Part shown: positions 37,432 through 48,758 of the stretch, piece after piece
Layout: each line of letters opens with the position of its first letter
Numbering within the stretch: the stretch's first letter is position 1
Source of the DNA: Typha latifolia
Taxonomy: Eukaryota > Streptophyta > Magnoliopsida > Poales > Typhaceae
Reading direction: 5' to 3'
NCBI GenBank assembly: GCA_019914945.1
Contig: CM034110.1
Coordinates: forward strand, 7,085,808 to 7,149,807
DNA length: 64,000 nucleotides
Notes under the pieces: model-generated
What the model was told of the DNA's origin: nothing
Seen by the model: only the letters and a program-made list of their open reading frames with translations
Database searches by the model: none
Translations under genes and position numbers: made by a program

Positions 37432-38757
37432 TTAGGTTATAAGCTGATTGATTAGTCGACCATACAGCTTTAGTTAGCTGAATGATGTCATAAACCCTTG
37501 GGGATTTGGGGGTACAAAATTAAGCAAATCCTGTGTAATCTAAACTTTTTTTGAAAAAAAAAAATGTTCTCTAACCATGGCTCTAAGCCTTGGATAAAGT
37601 AAAGACGAGATACCAGGTGAAAGATTGAAATAGCAAATAGCACAGTGACTAGAAAAATGTAGAAAAGCTATGTTTGTTGCTTCTACTGAAGTGTTTATAG
37701 GAACTTCTGATTGAATTATTCAAAGCAGTCGAGATGAGTGTACAAAGATTTCATTCTTGAGTTATTGGATTCATCTCCAGCATTAGCCAGAGTTGGTGCA
37801 TCAGAAATCTTATGGGTTGCAATCTGTCCAACTGCTCTTTTCCTGAACCATGTTTGCTGTTTGTTTCATGCTTCAATGTGAATATTAGTAATACTATATA
37901 TATATATATATCGTAAATTACAAATTCCCCTTATGACTTTAATTTAAACTTTCAAGACTAATGCTAAATGCTAAACTGCCATTAATAGAGCCATCAAATT
38001 ACTATAATGCTTTTGCAATAATAATTATCTCATTATTTGAATAATTATGAATCTTTTACCTATGTTAAGTTTAAAGAATGTGATTGGTGGGTAAATTTAA
38101 TAGAAAGATGACATCTTAATACTCAGTGGTGGTCAAAAAATTTAGTCTAGACCTTAGGTGAGCAAAATGAATACTTGATACAAGTGAAAGGTTAGAGTAA
38201 TCCGTACGTAACATTCCCTACAATACCTAAAATATTACGAGATTAAGGAACAATAATAGAATAAAACCAATTTTATTCTCCTCTCTCTCTCACAAAAACA
38301 AAAAGAAAACGAATAGGATATAACCAATCTAACTCTAATATGCTGCGATAGCCGATACCGTATCTAACTCGGAGAAGCTTTGATCACAAGTGGTCTGGAA
38401 CTAGGAATAATTCTTTATTATCTATCAACGGACAGGATTTTATCCCTCGTCATATCTGACGTCTATCAAGCTCCTCCTATTCCATTTAATAAATGGAAAG
38501 CGTACCCAAATAAGCGAAAATATTTAACCCAAACATAGACTTTATTCCCAAATCCTTCACGGTTAAGGAACGGCAATCGACGCCTTCGCCTTTGTCCTTC
38601 TTCTTCCTTCTCTCCTCCTCCGCCTCCTCCTCCTCCTCCTTCTCCCACGTCTCGGTGGCGTCGGGAGAGAGGAACTAACCAACCTTTGCGTGCGATTTGA
38701 AGTATAAGAGGAGAAGAGAGGAGAAGAACGAGAGAGAAGAGAGGAGAGAGAGTGAAG
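37432..38757. other. Intergenic region before the LRAT/NC-domain gene
   Basis: Begins with the 3'UTR of the preceding gene, followed by AT-rich DNA with a short (AT)n at about 37895-37910. 38611-38645 is a (TCC)-rich pyrimidine tract. 38707-38757 is a purine-rich GAGA leader just before the next start codon. No gene was recognised. Confidence 0.55.
38611..38645. repeat. (TCC)n pyrimidine tract
   Basis: Mostly TCC/CTC triplets on the plus strand, in the promoter or leader of the LRAT/NC-domain gene; the purine strand reads as poly-Gly/Glu/Arg in spurious frames. Confidence 0.8.
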
Positions 38758-40443
38758 ATGATGGGTGTTTTCTCGAATAAGATCGATAGGGAGGAGTTGA
38801 AGCCTGGAGATCACATCTATTCCTGGAGGAAGGCCTACATCTATGCCCATCATGGTATGCATTCTACCCTTATTCCCTTTATTCTTAATCTTATTCTGCA
38901 CTCCTCTTCCCACCAAATCCTGCCTACTATTTTCGTGAGGTTGGTGTGATCGCTATCGGCAAGTGATTAGTTTATAGCAAAAAACGACGTTGTTTTGCTG
39001 AAGGGGTCGTGTTTGGTTGGATAATGAGGAATTTGTAGGTAGATCTCGAAAGGGGCATTAATGCATTATGCAGCCCCTTATTCACATTTTGTTTTTTGGG
39101 TAGAGAATAAGGATAAGAGTTTGGTAATCTCCATATAAGAGAAGAAATTAAAGAAGAGTGTTAACTATATTAGATTTTGCTACCTCAATGGGAGCAACAA
39201 AACGAAAGAAGAAGAACGAGGATGGAATTGTTCTTGAAAATATCATCTAGGTTTCTTTATCGTAGGCATCACATCATGTCTTTGTAACAACTTCTAATGG
39301 AAGAAACTTAGAAGGTTTTACAAAAGTTCCCATTGAGGAACACAATCATTGTGTTGAGGAATATGAGTCATAAATTCTTCTTTGTGTAGCTTGCGCCAAT
39401 TGATATCTTTAGTAGATTCATTCTTCATCCTGGTTCATGAATTAATTGCATACTCAAATGCTTAACTCCTTCAACATTGTCTTCTAACATATTTCTCTGC
39501 CTTTTAGAGGAATGCTAATAAGCTTTTATAGGGTACTCGTTCACAGTCCTATTTTTTTTTTCTTTTTACATGTAAGTGATAGATGGATCTAAGAAATTTT
39601 TGACTGCCATGGTGAAATAATGATCTTCCAATTGATGCTGAATAGGTCGGTCAGGTGTTGCTGCTTCTGTCTGAGTCAAATGATGTTTAAGTTCGGCTTC
39701 TAAATGCTGTTTCAGTTACTGAAATCTGATGTCGAATTACTTCTTACTCTTTTTGTTTCCTAGGGATATATGTTGGAGATGGAAAGGTCATTCACTTCAC
39801 TAGGGCTGCAGGGCAGGAAATTGGGACTGGAACTTCCTTAGATTGGATTCTTTTTAGTAGTTCCTCTCGATCTAATACTGGCACTATCTGTACGAGATGT
39901 GGAGATCAGAGCAAGCTCCATGGTGTGATAATGTCCTGCCTTGACTGCTTCCTAGCGGGAGGCAATCTCTACCGTTTTGATTATGCTGTCTCGCCAGCTT
40001 TTTTCTTTGCAAAAGCTCGAGGAGGAACTTGTACTCTTGCAGCTTCAGATTCCTCTGATGATGTTCTGCACCGTGCCAAATACCTCCTTAATAACGGATT
40101 TGGCATATATTGCCTATTTAAGAACAACTGTGAGGACTTTGCAATATATTGCAAGACTGGTCTGCTTGTGGTTACTGCCTTCAGTGTAGGAAGAAGTGGT
40201 CAGTTGGCATCCTTAACAGCTGCAGTCAGTGCAGTAGCATCTTCTCCTCTTCGGTTTTTGACAACTAGCGCCAGTGGATTGGCAGTGGTGGCCAGTGGCA
40301 TGTACTGCATTGGCCGATATGTTTCTGATATTGGAATTCGGCGTGATGTTGAAAAAATTCCTGTCGAGAGTCTAGTTGCGAAGTCATCAGGATTGCAAGA
40401 ACCTGAAGCAGCAACAGAGACAGTGGAAAGGAGCCAGCGATGA
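38758..40443 (+). CDS. LRAT/NC-domain protein
   Basis: Member of the plant NC-domain proteins, related to lecithin:retinol acyltransferase and the NlpC/P60-like papain fold. Members of the wider family are acyltransferases or phospholipases; the reaction of the plant proteins is not established. Exons 38758-38854 and 39764-40443 sum to 777 nt (258 residues). The domain starts with LKPGDHIYSWRKAYIYAHHG. Putative catalytic residues are a His in HHGIYVGDGKVIHF (31, 32 or 43) and Cys155 in NNCEDFAIYCKTG. A less polar Ala/Ser/Leu-rich stretch (about 175-225) may associate with membrane, and the tail is Glu-rich. The start has two adjacent ATGs; I took the first. The 0.9 kb intron splits the HHG motif from the rest. 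Confidence 0.9.
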
Positions 40444-41460
40444 AATTCCCTTGTGTTTGTGTAGATTAAATATGGATGTCACGTTGGCATCCTGTCTATC
40501 ATTACCAAAATTATGTATATTGGACTCTTATTTGCATTGTGTCAGAGGCGACCCATGTTAAAGGGTTTGTTTTCTCTACTCCTTTTGGGCTGGAAATTTA
40601 GTGGTATGTTGTGCTTGTTGATGCAATGATGCATGAGCAGAAAAAGAACAAAAAGATGGTATCCAGCACTGGAGATGTCACCTTTTCACTTCATAGTTCA
40701 TGCTACATTGCAAAGGAATTAACATGACATTATGACAATAAGTACCTTATATTTTAGTTATTTCATTTGAACCTTTTCTTATATCTCTTACTAAAATCAT
40801 TTCCTCCCATTTAGCGAAACAAAATTGGCGCAGGAAACAAAAGATCAAAATTCACATTTGAAATCTTTTTTGTTCTTTCCTTGCTGTGTCCATAAATATA
40901 GATATCTATATATCGATATATCAGATTGAAACATTATATGAAGCAAATAGTTTTACTTCGTGAGGAAATGTTGGTGCTTTTGTAATGGTAAAAAGAGAAT
41001 GATCAAGTGAAGGCAAAAGCTAATAGTACAATTCTTAAGAAAATGATCCGCATCCATAGTATTAGCATACAGAAGCAAGTATGACATTAACACGAACATA
41101 AACTACCTGGCAGCTTAGCCCTCAATAACTTTTTATATGAGAAATTCCCATTAATCATTGTTGACAGCCTTAGACCATAGATCCCTTTCTTTAAATGACC
41201 GAAGAGCAGACCTTCTCCAGCATCATTCACAAAGCTTAATTTCAAGGAACAATAGTTCTAAATGAAAATTTAATCTCATCAATAGAGAGAAAAAGAACTT
41301 GCATATTCCCCATTAGGTATACATACTTTACAACAAAATGGAAGTGGATGGAAATTGACTGCAATGTTTGAACTACCAAAAGAAGGAAGGCATCTAGGAA
41401 GAAAAATGATAGAAGCGCAAGCAAAAGAGCTTCTGCCTGCCCTACAGATAACAAGTAAAA
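40444..41460. other. Convergent 3' regions of the LRAT-type and plastid L3 genes
   Basis: The two genes converge here. The stretch should contain both 3'UTRs; otherwise it is AT-rich with no recognised element. Confidence 0.5.
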
Positions 41461-43499
41461 CTAGTTTTTGGGAATGTTTTTCCCAACAATCTTGGCAGGT
41501 GCTATGCGAAGAAGATTTCCAGGCTTTCCGGGTACAGCACCTTTTATCATAACAACCCGCAATTCACTGTCTATCTTCACAATTTTCAGCTTCCGGATTT
41601 TGGTTTTTGTTCCTCCCATTCTTCCAGGCATCTTTTTCCCTTTGTATACACGTCCTGGAGTTGTTCCGGCACCAATAGAACCCAAAGCTCTGTGACTCTT
41701 AGAACCATGAGTCATCGGCCCACGTCGGAAATTATGTCTCTTGATTCCACCTTTAAAAGGAAGTTTAAAGATGAAATCACATATACATTTCAACTTTGTT
41801 CTTTTGATACATATATGACACAATTGACTAAGAGAAAATATTGGAACTTAGGCAAACATGCTAAATTTGATATGTGAAAGTGAAAACAGAGATATAGACA
41901 TGGCAAATATAGTTGAAGCTCTTGATTGTCGAGTAAATGACTAAAAAAATGTCATATGAAGATTTAGTACGATTCATATCTTATAGTTCCTTCTCATAGA
42001 TGCAATATTATACAGAAAGTTCATATCAGAAGATCAAGAAACATATAAAAATTGCTTCTAACAGCTTGTTACTTAAAAAAGCAATGCGGCAGTTTTGTGC
42101 TACACAGCAACCCTAAAACCACTTGATAGAATCCTAACCTCATAAAGTACACTATAAGATGACTAAAACTTGCTCCATATGGCTGCAACCAGTCAGGTAT
42201 TTCTGATAAATGATGTACCACTGATGCTAGAATCTAGCTAGGTCTGATAAGCAAGCCGATTGTAAGTTGTGTTAAGCCAAGTTATACATAGTACTCAAAT
42301 AAGAAGATTAGATAGCATCAATTAGATAATATAACTGAGAAGCATAAGAAGAATGACCTCAAAGTTGTCCTTAGAATTTAGAGTGCTAGGTGGTGCCCTA
42401 TCAGTTAGTTATCTTGTGTAAGCCACAAGATCTATAATTCACCACTCCAAGGAGTATATAAGTATTATAATTTTTTAGCATACAAACATCTAGCATTTCA
42501 AAGCCGTTTTAAAGTCTGCTTCTACATTCCAGTGGTAAATACAATACTAAACGAAGAATCTCTCGGTTTCAACCTTAAGGTTTATGAGATTTCCACATCA
42601 ATTGCTACTCTTGCATGTTGGAGAAATGAGAAGGTGCATGATTTCTATTGGTCTATCACTTCTGTTACGTTAGGATGAAGAAAGCATTGAACTAAAAGAA
42701 CAATCCTATCTTACAGAGGCCATCTGATTTTAATCCTATCTAAGAACAATCCTCTTAACTATTTCATTGAACTAAAAGAACCAAACGATTTGTCATTGAA
42801 ATATATCCTTCACATCTATTGCTGCCTTATCGCGAGCCACATTCTAACAGAAAAATAAACACACATCCAATATCATATTACAGCTCAATGTGCAAGCATA
42901 AAAAATTGGAACTTGTTGCGTATGTCCAATTCACTCGAGTTTCTCTCCAGAAAATAGAGAAATTTCAAATTTTGATAGAAGATACAACGCATACCTTGGA
43001 ATCCTTTACCGATGGAGTTACCGGAGACATCGACGAGATCACCCTCCTTAAAGATCTCATCAATGGCGAGGGTCTGCCCAGGTTCGAACTCTTCCACGGA
43101 CTGGAGCCTAAACTCCTGGAGGTGCCTCATGGCGATCGCCCCGGCCTTCTGGAGGTGTCCGAGCTCGGGCTTGGTCAGCTTGGTCTCACGGACGCGTCGA
43201 TAGCCGACCTGGACGGCGTCGTAGCCGTCGGTGGCGGCGTTCTTGACCTGGGTTACGATGTTGCCCTCGCGGAAGCCGACCACAGTAACCGGGACCACCT
43301 TGCCTTCCGGTTCGAAGTAGGTCATCATCCCGAGCTTCGTCCCCATTACCCCGATTCCGGCCTCCATGCTCATCTTCACGCCGCCGCCGCCGCGAGTGCG
43401 GGTGACGAATGGGAGATGGGAAGAAGGGGAGGAGAGGAAGGTCTTGCGGTGGATTGGGGCGTGGATGGAGGTGAAGGAAGAGGATAAGGATATCGCCAT
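41461..43499 (-). CDS. RPL3: Plastid 50S ribosomal protein L3
   Basis: Nucleus-encoded, bacterial-type L3 of the chloroplast large ribosomal subunit, which binds 23S rRNA near the peptidyl-transferase centre. Exons on the minus strand are 42995-43499 and 41461-41750, 795 nt (264 residues), GT-AG. The first ~45 residues ([15 protein letters not shown], then Ser/Thr/Arg-rich) look like a chloroplast transit peptide. The L3 body starts with [17 protein letters not shown]. Conserved blocks include [26 protein letters not shown], split by the intron, then [18 protein letters not shown], and it ends in IPKN. Length fits transit peptide plus a bacterial L3. Site II-type motifs lie just upstream. The plus-strand 222-codon frame over exon 1 is an antisense artefact. 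Confidence 0.96.
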
Positions 43500-43610
43500 A
43501 TCTTCTCGCTCTTTTCTTTCCGTCTTTCTTCTCTCTGGTTTATGGATTTTGAAGCTAAATGGGGATGAGGATTTCGTTATCCTCTTTCGTCGCTGTGGAG
43601 CGAGCCCGAA

Positions 43611-43646
43611 TTGGGCCCAATTTCCTTGTACATGGGCTGAGCCCAA
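43611..43646 (-). promoter_or_regulatory. Site II (TGGGCC/T) cluster of the plastid L3 promoter
   Basis: TTGGGCCCAA (43611-43620), TGGGCT (43633-43638) and AGCCCA (43640-43645) lie 112-147 bases upstream of the plastid L3 start. TGGGCY elements, targets of TCP factors, are typical of plant nuclear genes for ribosomal and organelle proteins and often work in pairs. The sequence match is direct; activity is inferred. Confidence 0.6.
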
Positions 43647-44714
43647 TACACCGTCGGCTTCGGCGTTGGGGTACTAAACTGCTTTTATTTAGATATTTAA
43701 CAAAAACACCCCTATCTTTTATTTTTATTTAGCATTCACACCCTATCATATATCCATGTTTACCATTCAACTCTTATATTTTGATTTTATATATAGTTAT
43801 GTTAACTCATCATCTACGATTATTAGATATGCAACATTTGTATATATGCCCCTCAAAAACCCTCATATTTGCAAGGATACTAAGAGTTTTTTTTTTTTTT
43901 TAAAATTATTTAATAAAAATCTGTTGAAAAATGAGACTAATCTCTATTAAATTGATGCAGCCGTAAAAAATAAGACTTATTTGCACACAAAAAAAATAGT
44001 TATTGAATATTTAACTTTTTTTTTTAATATCTTGCACGTTTTACTTTGCAGACTTCTATTAAACTTTTTATAAATAAAATTAAATGCCAATTTATTAATA
44101 TTATGCCACATCTATACTGTTATAAAATATTTGTAAAGAATTTAGGTGGAAAAAAAAATATATCATTTAACTTGCTGCTCACGCTCTTAATATAATGTTC
44201 TTAAAAACCTTGGACTCTATGATTGTTCTATATTTCTTTCTCCCAGGGCTTAAGAATTGAATTCCATGTACATCATAGCTTATTATTTATTTGCAAAGTT
44301 AATTACACTTATACTCCTTGACATATAGCTTACTTTTCTTATAAGACCTGTTTATTTATTTATTTTGATAATTAAATTATCTTAAATATTTATTACCTTT
44401 ACTCTCCCTAATGGTATTAATAAAATCCAATACATAACTAACAAAAGAAGGAATTGTAGAATTTTGCGGTATAACAATGGGTAATGGTTGAGGCGATCTA
44501 ACAAACAATTAGTCCTTATTTGCAAATATTTATTGTAGCTCTCTCTTTATTTATTTCCTTAGATTTATTTGAGAATCCATATGATTGCATATTAAAACCT
44601 TATCATAATAGAGTAAGCATAAAAAAAAAAACTATTTATCCTACGAGTAGAGTGTAAGTGAAACTTTAAACATCACAAAAAAAATCTTAAAAAAGAATAT
44701 TAAAACTAGTGACC

Positions 44715-44717
<3 letters not shown>

Positions 44718-44746
<29 letters not shown>
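44718..44746. repeat. (AT)n microsatellite
   Basis: About 29 bases of alternating AT between the divergent genes. Confidence 0.85.
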
Positions 44747-44749
<3 letters not shown>

Positions 44750-45422
44750 AGAGACCCATAGACTTATGCAAGTCAAATGCATTTAAAGCAACATATAGAC
44801 ACATAAATGAATAAATAAATAGGAAATATTCAAAGAATACCTCATATTCTTATTATTTTCTATTTAGAACCCCATTTTGAGGATTTTATTTTTCAATAGT
44901 TTTTATATAATACTCTGTTATTGTTTACGTAGCTCTACTGATTAAATATGTCTAAGCCAACTCTACCAAATCAAAAACTTGTTTCTAAATATAATCATCA
45001 TATCCTATCCCACCAAAGCGTAATCTAGATATTTTAGAAATTATCTTTAGCACTTAATAAAGTATTTTTTAGGTTGATATGCTTTCATTTTTTAGAATGT
45101 CATCCGGAAAATTATAAGGAATCGGGTTAAAAAACCTCCAAAAGGAGGTTAACCAAATTGAAAATATCCCTTAATAAATAAATAAAATCTACTTTGTTTA
45201 AAAAAAATAAAATTATTTCTCTCTCTCTCTCCAAGAAAGGACACAGAGAGAAGAAGGGTAGATAAGGATGACACACCCGAGCCAAGGTGCGCCACATCAT
45301 CTTCGATTCGAATCAGATAAGCATCAAACTGTTCCTATCCAAAACTCTATATCCAAGTCATTATTAACTTAATAAATAGATCCATTCCTCGTCTCACCGA
45401 CTAGAGACTTCCGACCTCTAAC

Positions 45423-45432
45423 TATATATATA
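45423..45432 (+). promoter_or_regulatory. Probable TATA box of the small 133-residue gene
   Basis: TATATATATA lies about 80 bases before the start codon, followed by a non-AT leader. Spacing fits transcription starting near 45455-45465. Confidence 0.4.
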
Positions 45433-45510
45433 CTAAGAGGCGAGACATCTCAAAGTCCATAGTTCATAATTACTACTGTTGCTACTGCTACTATTACTCT
45501 CATAATTGTT

Positions 45511-46202
45511 ATGGGTTCTCTCGTGAGTGGTTGGTCTTCGCATGCACTGGACGATCGTAAAGGTATGCAAATTAACTTCCTAAATCTTTCTCTCCCTTCA
45601 TGTTTATCATTGCTGGAGATGATTCTTAGTTAGTCCATGCATGCATGCGTTCGTTTCTCGTCAGATACAGTTCGATCCCGGAGGAACAGCTCGCTTACGA
45701 ATGAAGAGATCGACGCTTTCTGGAAGCTCCACAAGAAGAGCGAGTTAGAAGAGTTCGAATTAGAAGAGGATTCTAAATCACCTAAGAATTCTCAGCTGGT
45801 ATGTTATTTCCTCTCCCTGATATCATCCAAGTTTTTTTTGCATCAATCGATCTCGCATGCGTTTAATTATATCATATACGTACGTAGGTGAGAGATGTTA
45901 GTGTGATCAAGAAGTCGGCATCGCTTCGTGCTCAAAGCGAGCCCAGCTCTCCTCTTGCCTCTAAGGAGGTGGACGAGATCAGCAAACTATACGAGACTGG
46001 AGACTGGTAAATATAATAAGAGACTGATCAAAATTGAGGTCTCTTTCTCTTTGGTTGTCAAATTTGCTTGGCTTCTGAAATGATATGATTGGTGGTGTTG
46101 TGCAGGTGGACAAGAAGCAGCTGGGCTTTCCTGAATGAGCCACCGCCGGCCGATGAGACGGCCGACTCGGCTCACAAATATGCTTGGCAGTTGGACGTAT
46201 AG
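45511..46202 (+). CDS. Small uncharacterised plant protein, 133 residues
   Basis: Function unknown. Exons 45511-45562, 45665-45798, 45888-46006 and 46106-46202 sum to 402 nt (133 residues) with clean GT-AG joins. Residues 22-26 (RSRRN) are basic; about 30-60 are charged and helical, with EEIDAFWKLHKKSELEEFELEED. The middle has KKSASLRAQSEPSSPLASKEVDEI, a Ser-rich stretch that could be phosphorylated. The C-terminal third has GDWWTRSSWAFLNEPPP and ends KYAWQLDV, with several Trp. There is no signal peptide or membrane segment, so it is probably soluble. I recognise no named domain. Four short exons in one open frame and biased composition argue that it is real. A decayed copy of its 3' end lies at 48022-48211. 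Confidence 0.75.
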
Positions 46203-47241
46203 TTTATACATGATACGTACGTATGATTTGAGTTTATACAGCATCCAATTAAGCGTGTAAATATTTGCCACCATGTAAATGAATTCACTCTGGAAAGGTG
46301 TTGTTTCCCATGCTCAAGTATATTGATTCTTTCATTTGGACAGTTCTTAATAACCGTTGAGTCGTTGTAAATCCTCTCTCCTGATCTCTCCGAGAGGATC
46401 CTCTCTTGTTTGGCCGTTGACCATCTTTTCAGCCATTATCTGGTAGCAATCTAAAGGATTTTCGGAAAGAGAGGGTTATTAGATCTTAATCCGCATCTTC
46501 TACTCGAATCACTTCTTCCTTCGGAGATTTGGATGTCATGAAATCCTAAATCTTCTTCTGCTCTTGATATGGTTAAAGTAGTAAATTTATAAAACTAGAG
46601 ATCTGATTATTAGATCTTAATCTAACTGTTATAGTACATATTAATCAGTAATTAATTTTTAACCGTTATATTTAGAATGTGAAGGCTAGGACTATAATTT
46701 GAGTTATATCTGGACCAAATATGGCTAAGTCATGCTTGTGTTAGCCTCGTTTATATTTTTAGTTTAAATTTTAGCTGTTCAACTTATTTACATCCTTTGT
46801 TTTATTTTTAATAAAAGTTTATAACTGGACTAACTTTTATTATTAAATAAATAAAAACCATCACAAGTATGGAGATGCAACACTCTAGACTGTTTTAAAG
46901 AGATACAAAATACCACGTAACACTAATATCAATAAGATAATCACAGCTAAAACGTTCAAACACGAGTTATTTGTAAACAGCGAACTAATTGATAGTCCTC
47001 TGTTAGAACAGATATGCTTATTTTATCATGATAAGTTTTCATTCCCCAGTTAATCATACGCCTAGCTTCTAAAACCTAAGAAAATATATAAACTAAGTAG
47101 TACTTGCAATAATAAGTGATCATGTACGCAGTGTCCAATTCCCACAGAAACAAAAGGAAAATCACTATCACTGTCGAGTTTTCAAGAATATTGTATTGAG
47201 AACGTAAGCAGCACAAGTTATTATTTTCCGAGACTCCAACT

Positions 47242-47848
47242 TGTTGAAATTTGGCTCAAATTTAGATTTTAGCATTTTACAGGCTTGCTATGCCAGTGCG
47301 TTCGAACGGATTTTGGGGGCGTTTGAACGCGGTTTCCAAACATAGGCTATTGCAGGCGTTCGAATGCGACTAGGCCGTTCGAACGCAAATATGAACCCGA
47401 GAGCAAACTTGATGCATACGTTTGAACGAGGCCTTGGCATTCGAACGCCAGTCTGCATTTGCACTATGCGCGTTCGAACGCCCAGCTCTATAAATAAAAA
47501 TGTTGGGTTTTAAGACTTAGTGTGGGCATTTTGCAAGAGAGAAAAATTTTGTAGGATAGAGCCACCTTTGTTTGGAGTGAGATTAGAGTTGTAAACTCTT
47601 TGTATTTGGTGATTTACATAGTGGATTAAAGATTGCTTTGTCCGTGGACGTAGGCACATCGCTGAACCACGTAAACCTTGTCTCTCTTTCTTTTCTCTTT
47701 ATGGTTTGCATCTAGTTGGTGTTCGTATTTGTAATTAGTTTGGGAATTTAAAATTCTCTACAACTAGCATCTTATAGTTGGAGTTCTCATATTGATATTG
47801 ATATTAGCTTTGCTAATATTTAGTTTGTCCTAAATTATTGTTATTTCA
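47242..47848 (+). mobile_element. LTR of a retrotransposon, probably Copia type
   Basis: A 607-base element starting TGTTGAAATTTGG and ending TTTCA. It is followed by TTTGGATTTATTTGAG, which resembles a decayed Met-tRNA primer site. It contains seven GCGTTCGAACGC-like motifs (47297-47481), then TATAAATA at 47488-47495. A U5-like part with GGACGTAGGCACATCGC and GAACCACGTAAACCTTGTCTC is of a kind seen in plant Copia LTRs. It is clearly related along its length to the LTR at 58052-58645. No protease, integrase or reverse-transcriptase frame follows, so it is a truncated element. Confidence 0.7.
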
Positions 47849-48021
47849 TTTGGATTTATTTGAGAGAACTTTCAAGGATTGTGGGAGGCCGTGAGGTGGT
47901 AGATGGATGGCTGAGCTTAAGGTTCCCCTTCTCCCCTAATCTAGTGGGGTCATTCTTCCTTCAAGTTCTCTCTCTCTCTCTTAGGCGGAAGATCTCCTCC
48001 TAGTGCTTCTCTAAACTTTAT
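47849..48021 (+). mobile_element. Internal remnant of the retroelement
   Basis: Short stretch after the LTR, beginning with a decayed primer-binding site and holding a (TC)n run near 47970-47980. It has no coding capacity and ends where similarity to the small gene's 3' end begins. Its assignment as internal retroelement DNA is inferred from position. Confidence 0.35.
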
Positions 48022-48211
48022 GGGATGACAGACTCGGCTGGCTCACAAATATACTACTGAGTTTGATGTTGCCAAGTCCATATCACCATGCTACAAAAGA
48101 GTTTACGCAACACCCAATTAAGCATGTAAACATTTTCCACCACGTAAATGAATTCGCTCGTACTACTGTGCCCATGTTGGGTGTATTCCGTTAATTCTTT
48201 CATTTGGACAG
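48022..48211 (+). pseudogene. Decayed copy of the 3' end of the small 133-residue gene
   Basis: Parallels 46150-46343: GACTCGGCT..CTCACAAATAT of the last exon, then the 3'UTR blocks CCAATTAAGC.TGTAAA, CCACC.TGTAAATGAATTC and TTCTTTCATTTGGACAG. The coding part is frameshifted and stopped, and nothing upstream of the last coding bases is present, so it is a non-functional fragment. Confidence 0.7.
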
Positions 48212-48758
48212 CCACATGGTTTTAGTTAACTTTTTATCGTTTAAAAAAAAAGAAACGCATGTAAAAGTGTGTATCTGATGTAAATCCTACCATCAAATGA
48301 TGAACACGAGTGAACCAATTTATTGTGCTTTTTTATTTAATTAACTCTACTATCAAACTCTTAATAACGTAAAGTAGTTATAAATTATCTACAGGGAGAA
48401 GTGCAAGTACCTAGGCAGACAGTTACGTCAAGATCTTCTTTCTTGAGTTCCAATTCTGCAACTAGAAGATTGAAATCGCTCAAAACTGGTTCAGAATCGT
48501 ACGGACGTTAGTCTCTGATCAATAAGGAGGGAAGGGAAAGAATGCTGCATCATTGATCATCAACTCAGCTTGAATTTTTTTATCTTTAAAATCATCTATG
48601 TCTGAACATACTAAAATAGTGAAGTTCGAATATTATTCATCGTACATACAGAATCATGTATACTAATTCTTCTTGAGTCTGCACTTGAATGCTCCATTTA
48701 AGCAAGAATCAACTAAGTGGTGTCCCTCAGCAGGTAAGTGTCAACTCTAACAACGGAA

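Larger units (their letters stand above)
43500..45510. other. Divergent promoter region, plastid L3 and small 133-residue gene
   Basis: Starts with the plastid L3 leader and its TGGGCC/T elements. Then comes about 1.7 kb of AT-rich DNA with an (AT)n tract at 44718-44746, and a TATA-like sequence of the small gene at 45423-45432. No other gene was recognised. Confidence 0.55.
46203..48758. other. Spacer with LTR insertion and a broken gene copy
   Basis: 3'UTR of the small gene (to about 46350), then AT-rich DNA to 47241. An LTR with internal remnant occupies 47242-48021, followed by a decayed copy of the small gene's 3' end (48022-48211). The rest leads to the 3'UTR of the minus-strand ABCG gene. 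No other gene was recognised. Confidence 0.6.

Noticed and set aside
42819..43487. 222-codon plus-strand frame
   Set aside because: It is antisense to plastid L3 exon 1, which has clear homology; the frame has no recognisable domain.
47297..47481. Regularly repeated TTCGAAC motifs considered as a CRISPR array
   Set aside because: The spacing is irregular, the repeats are short palindromes, the host is a plant, and the unit lies inside an LTR.
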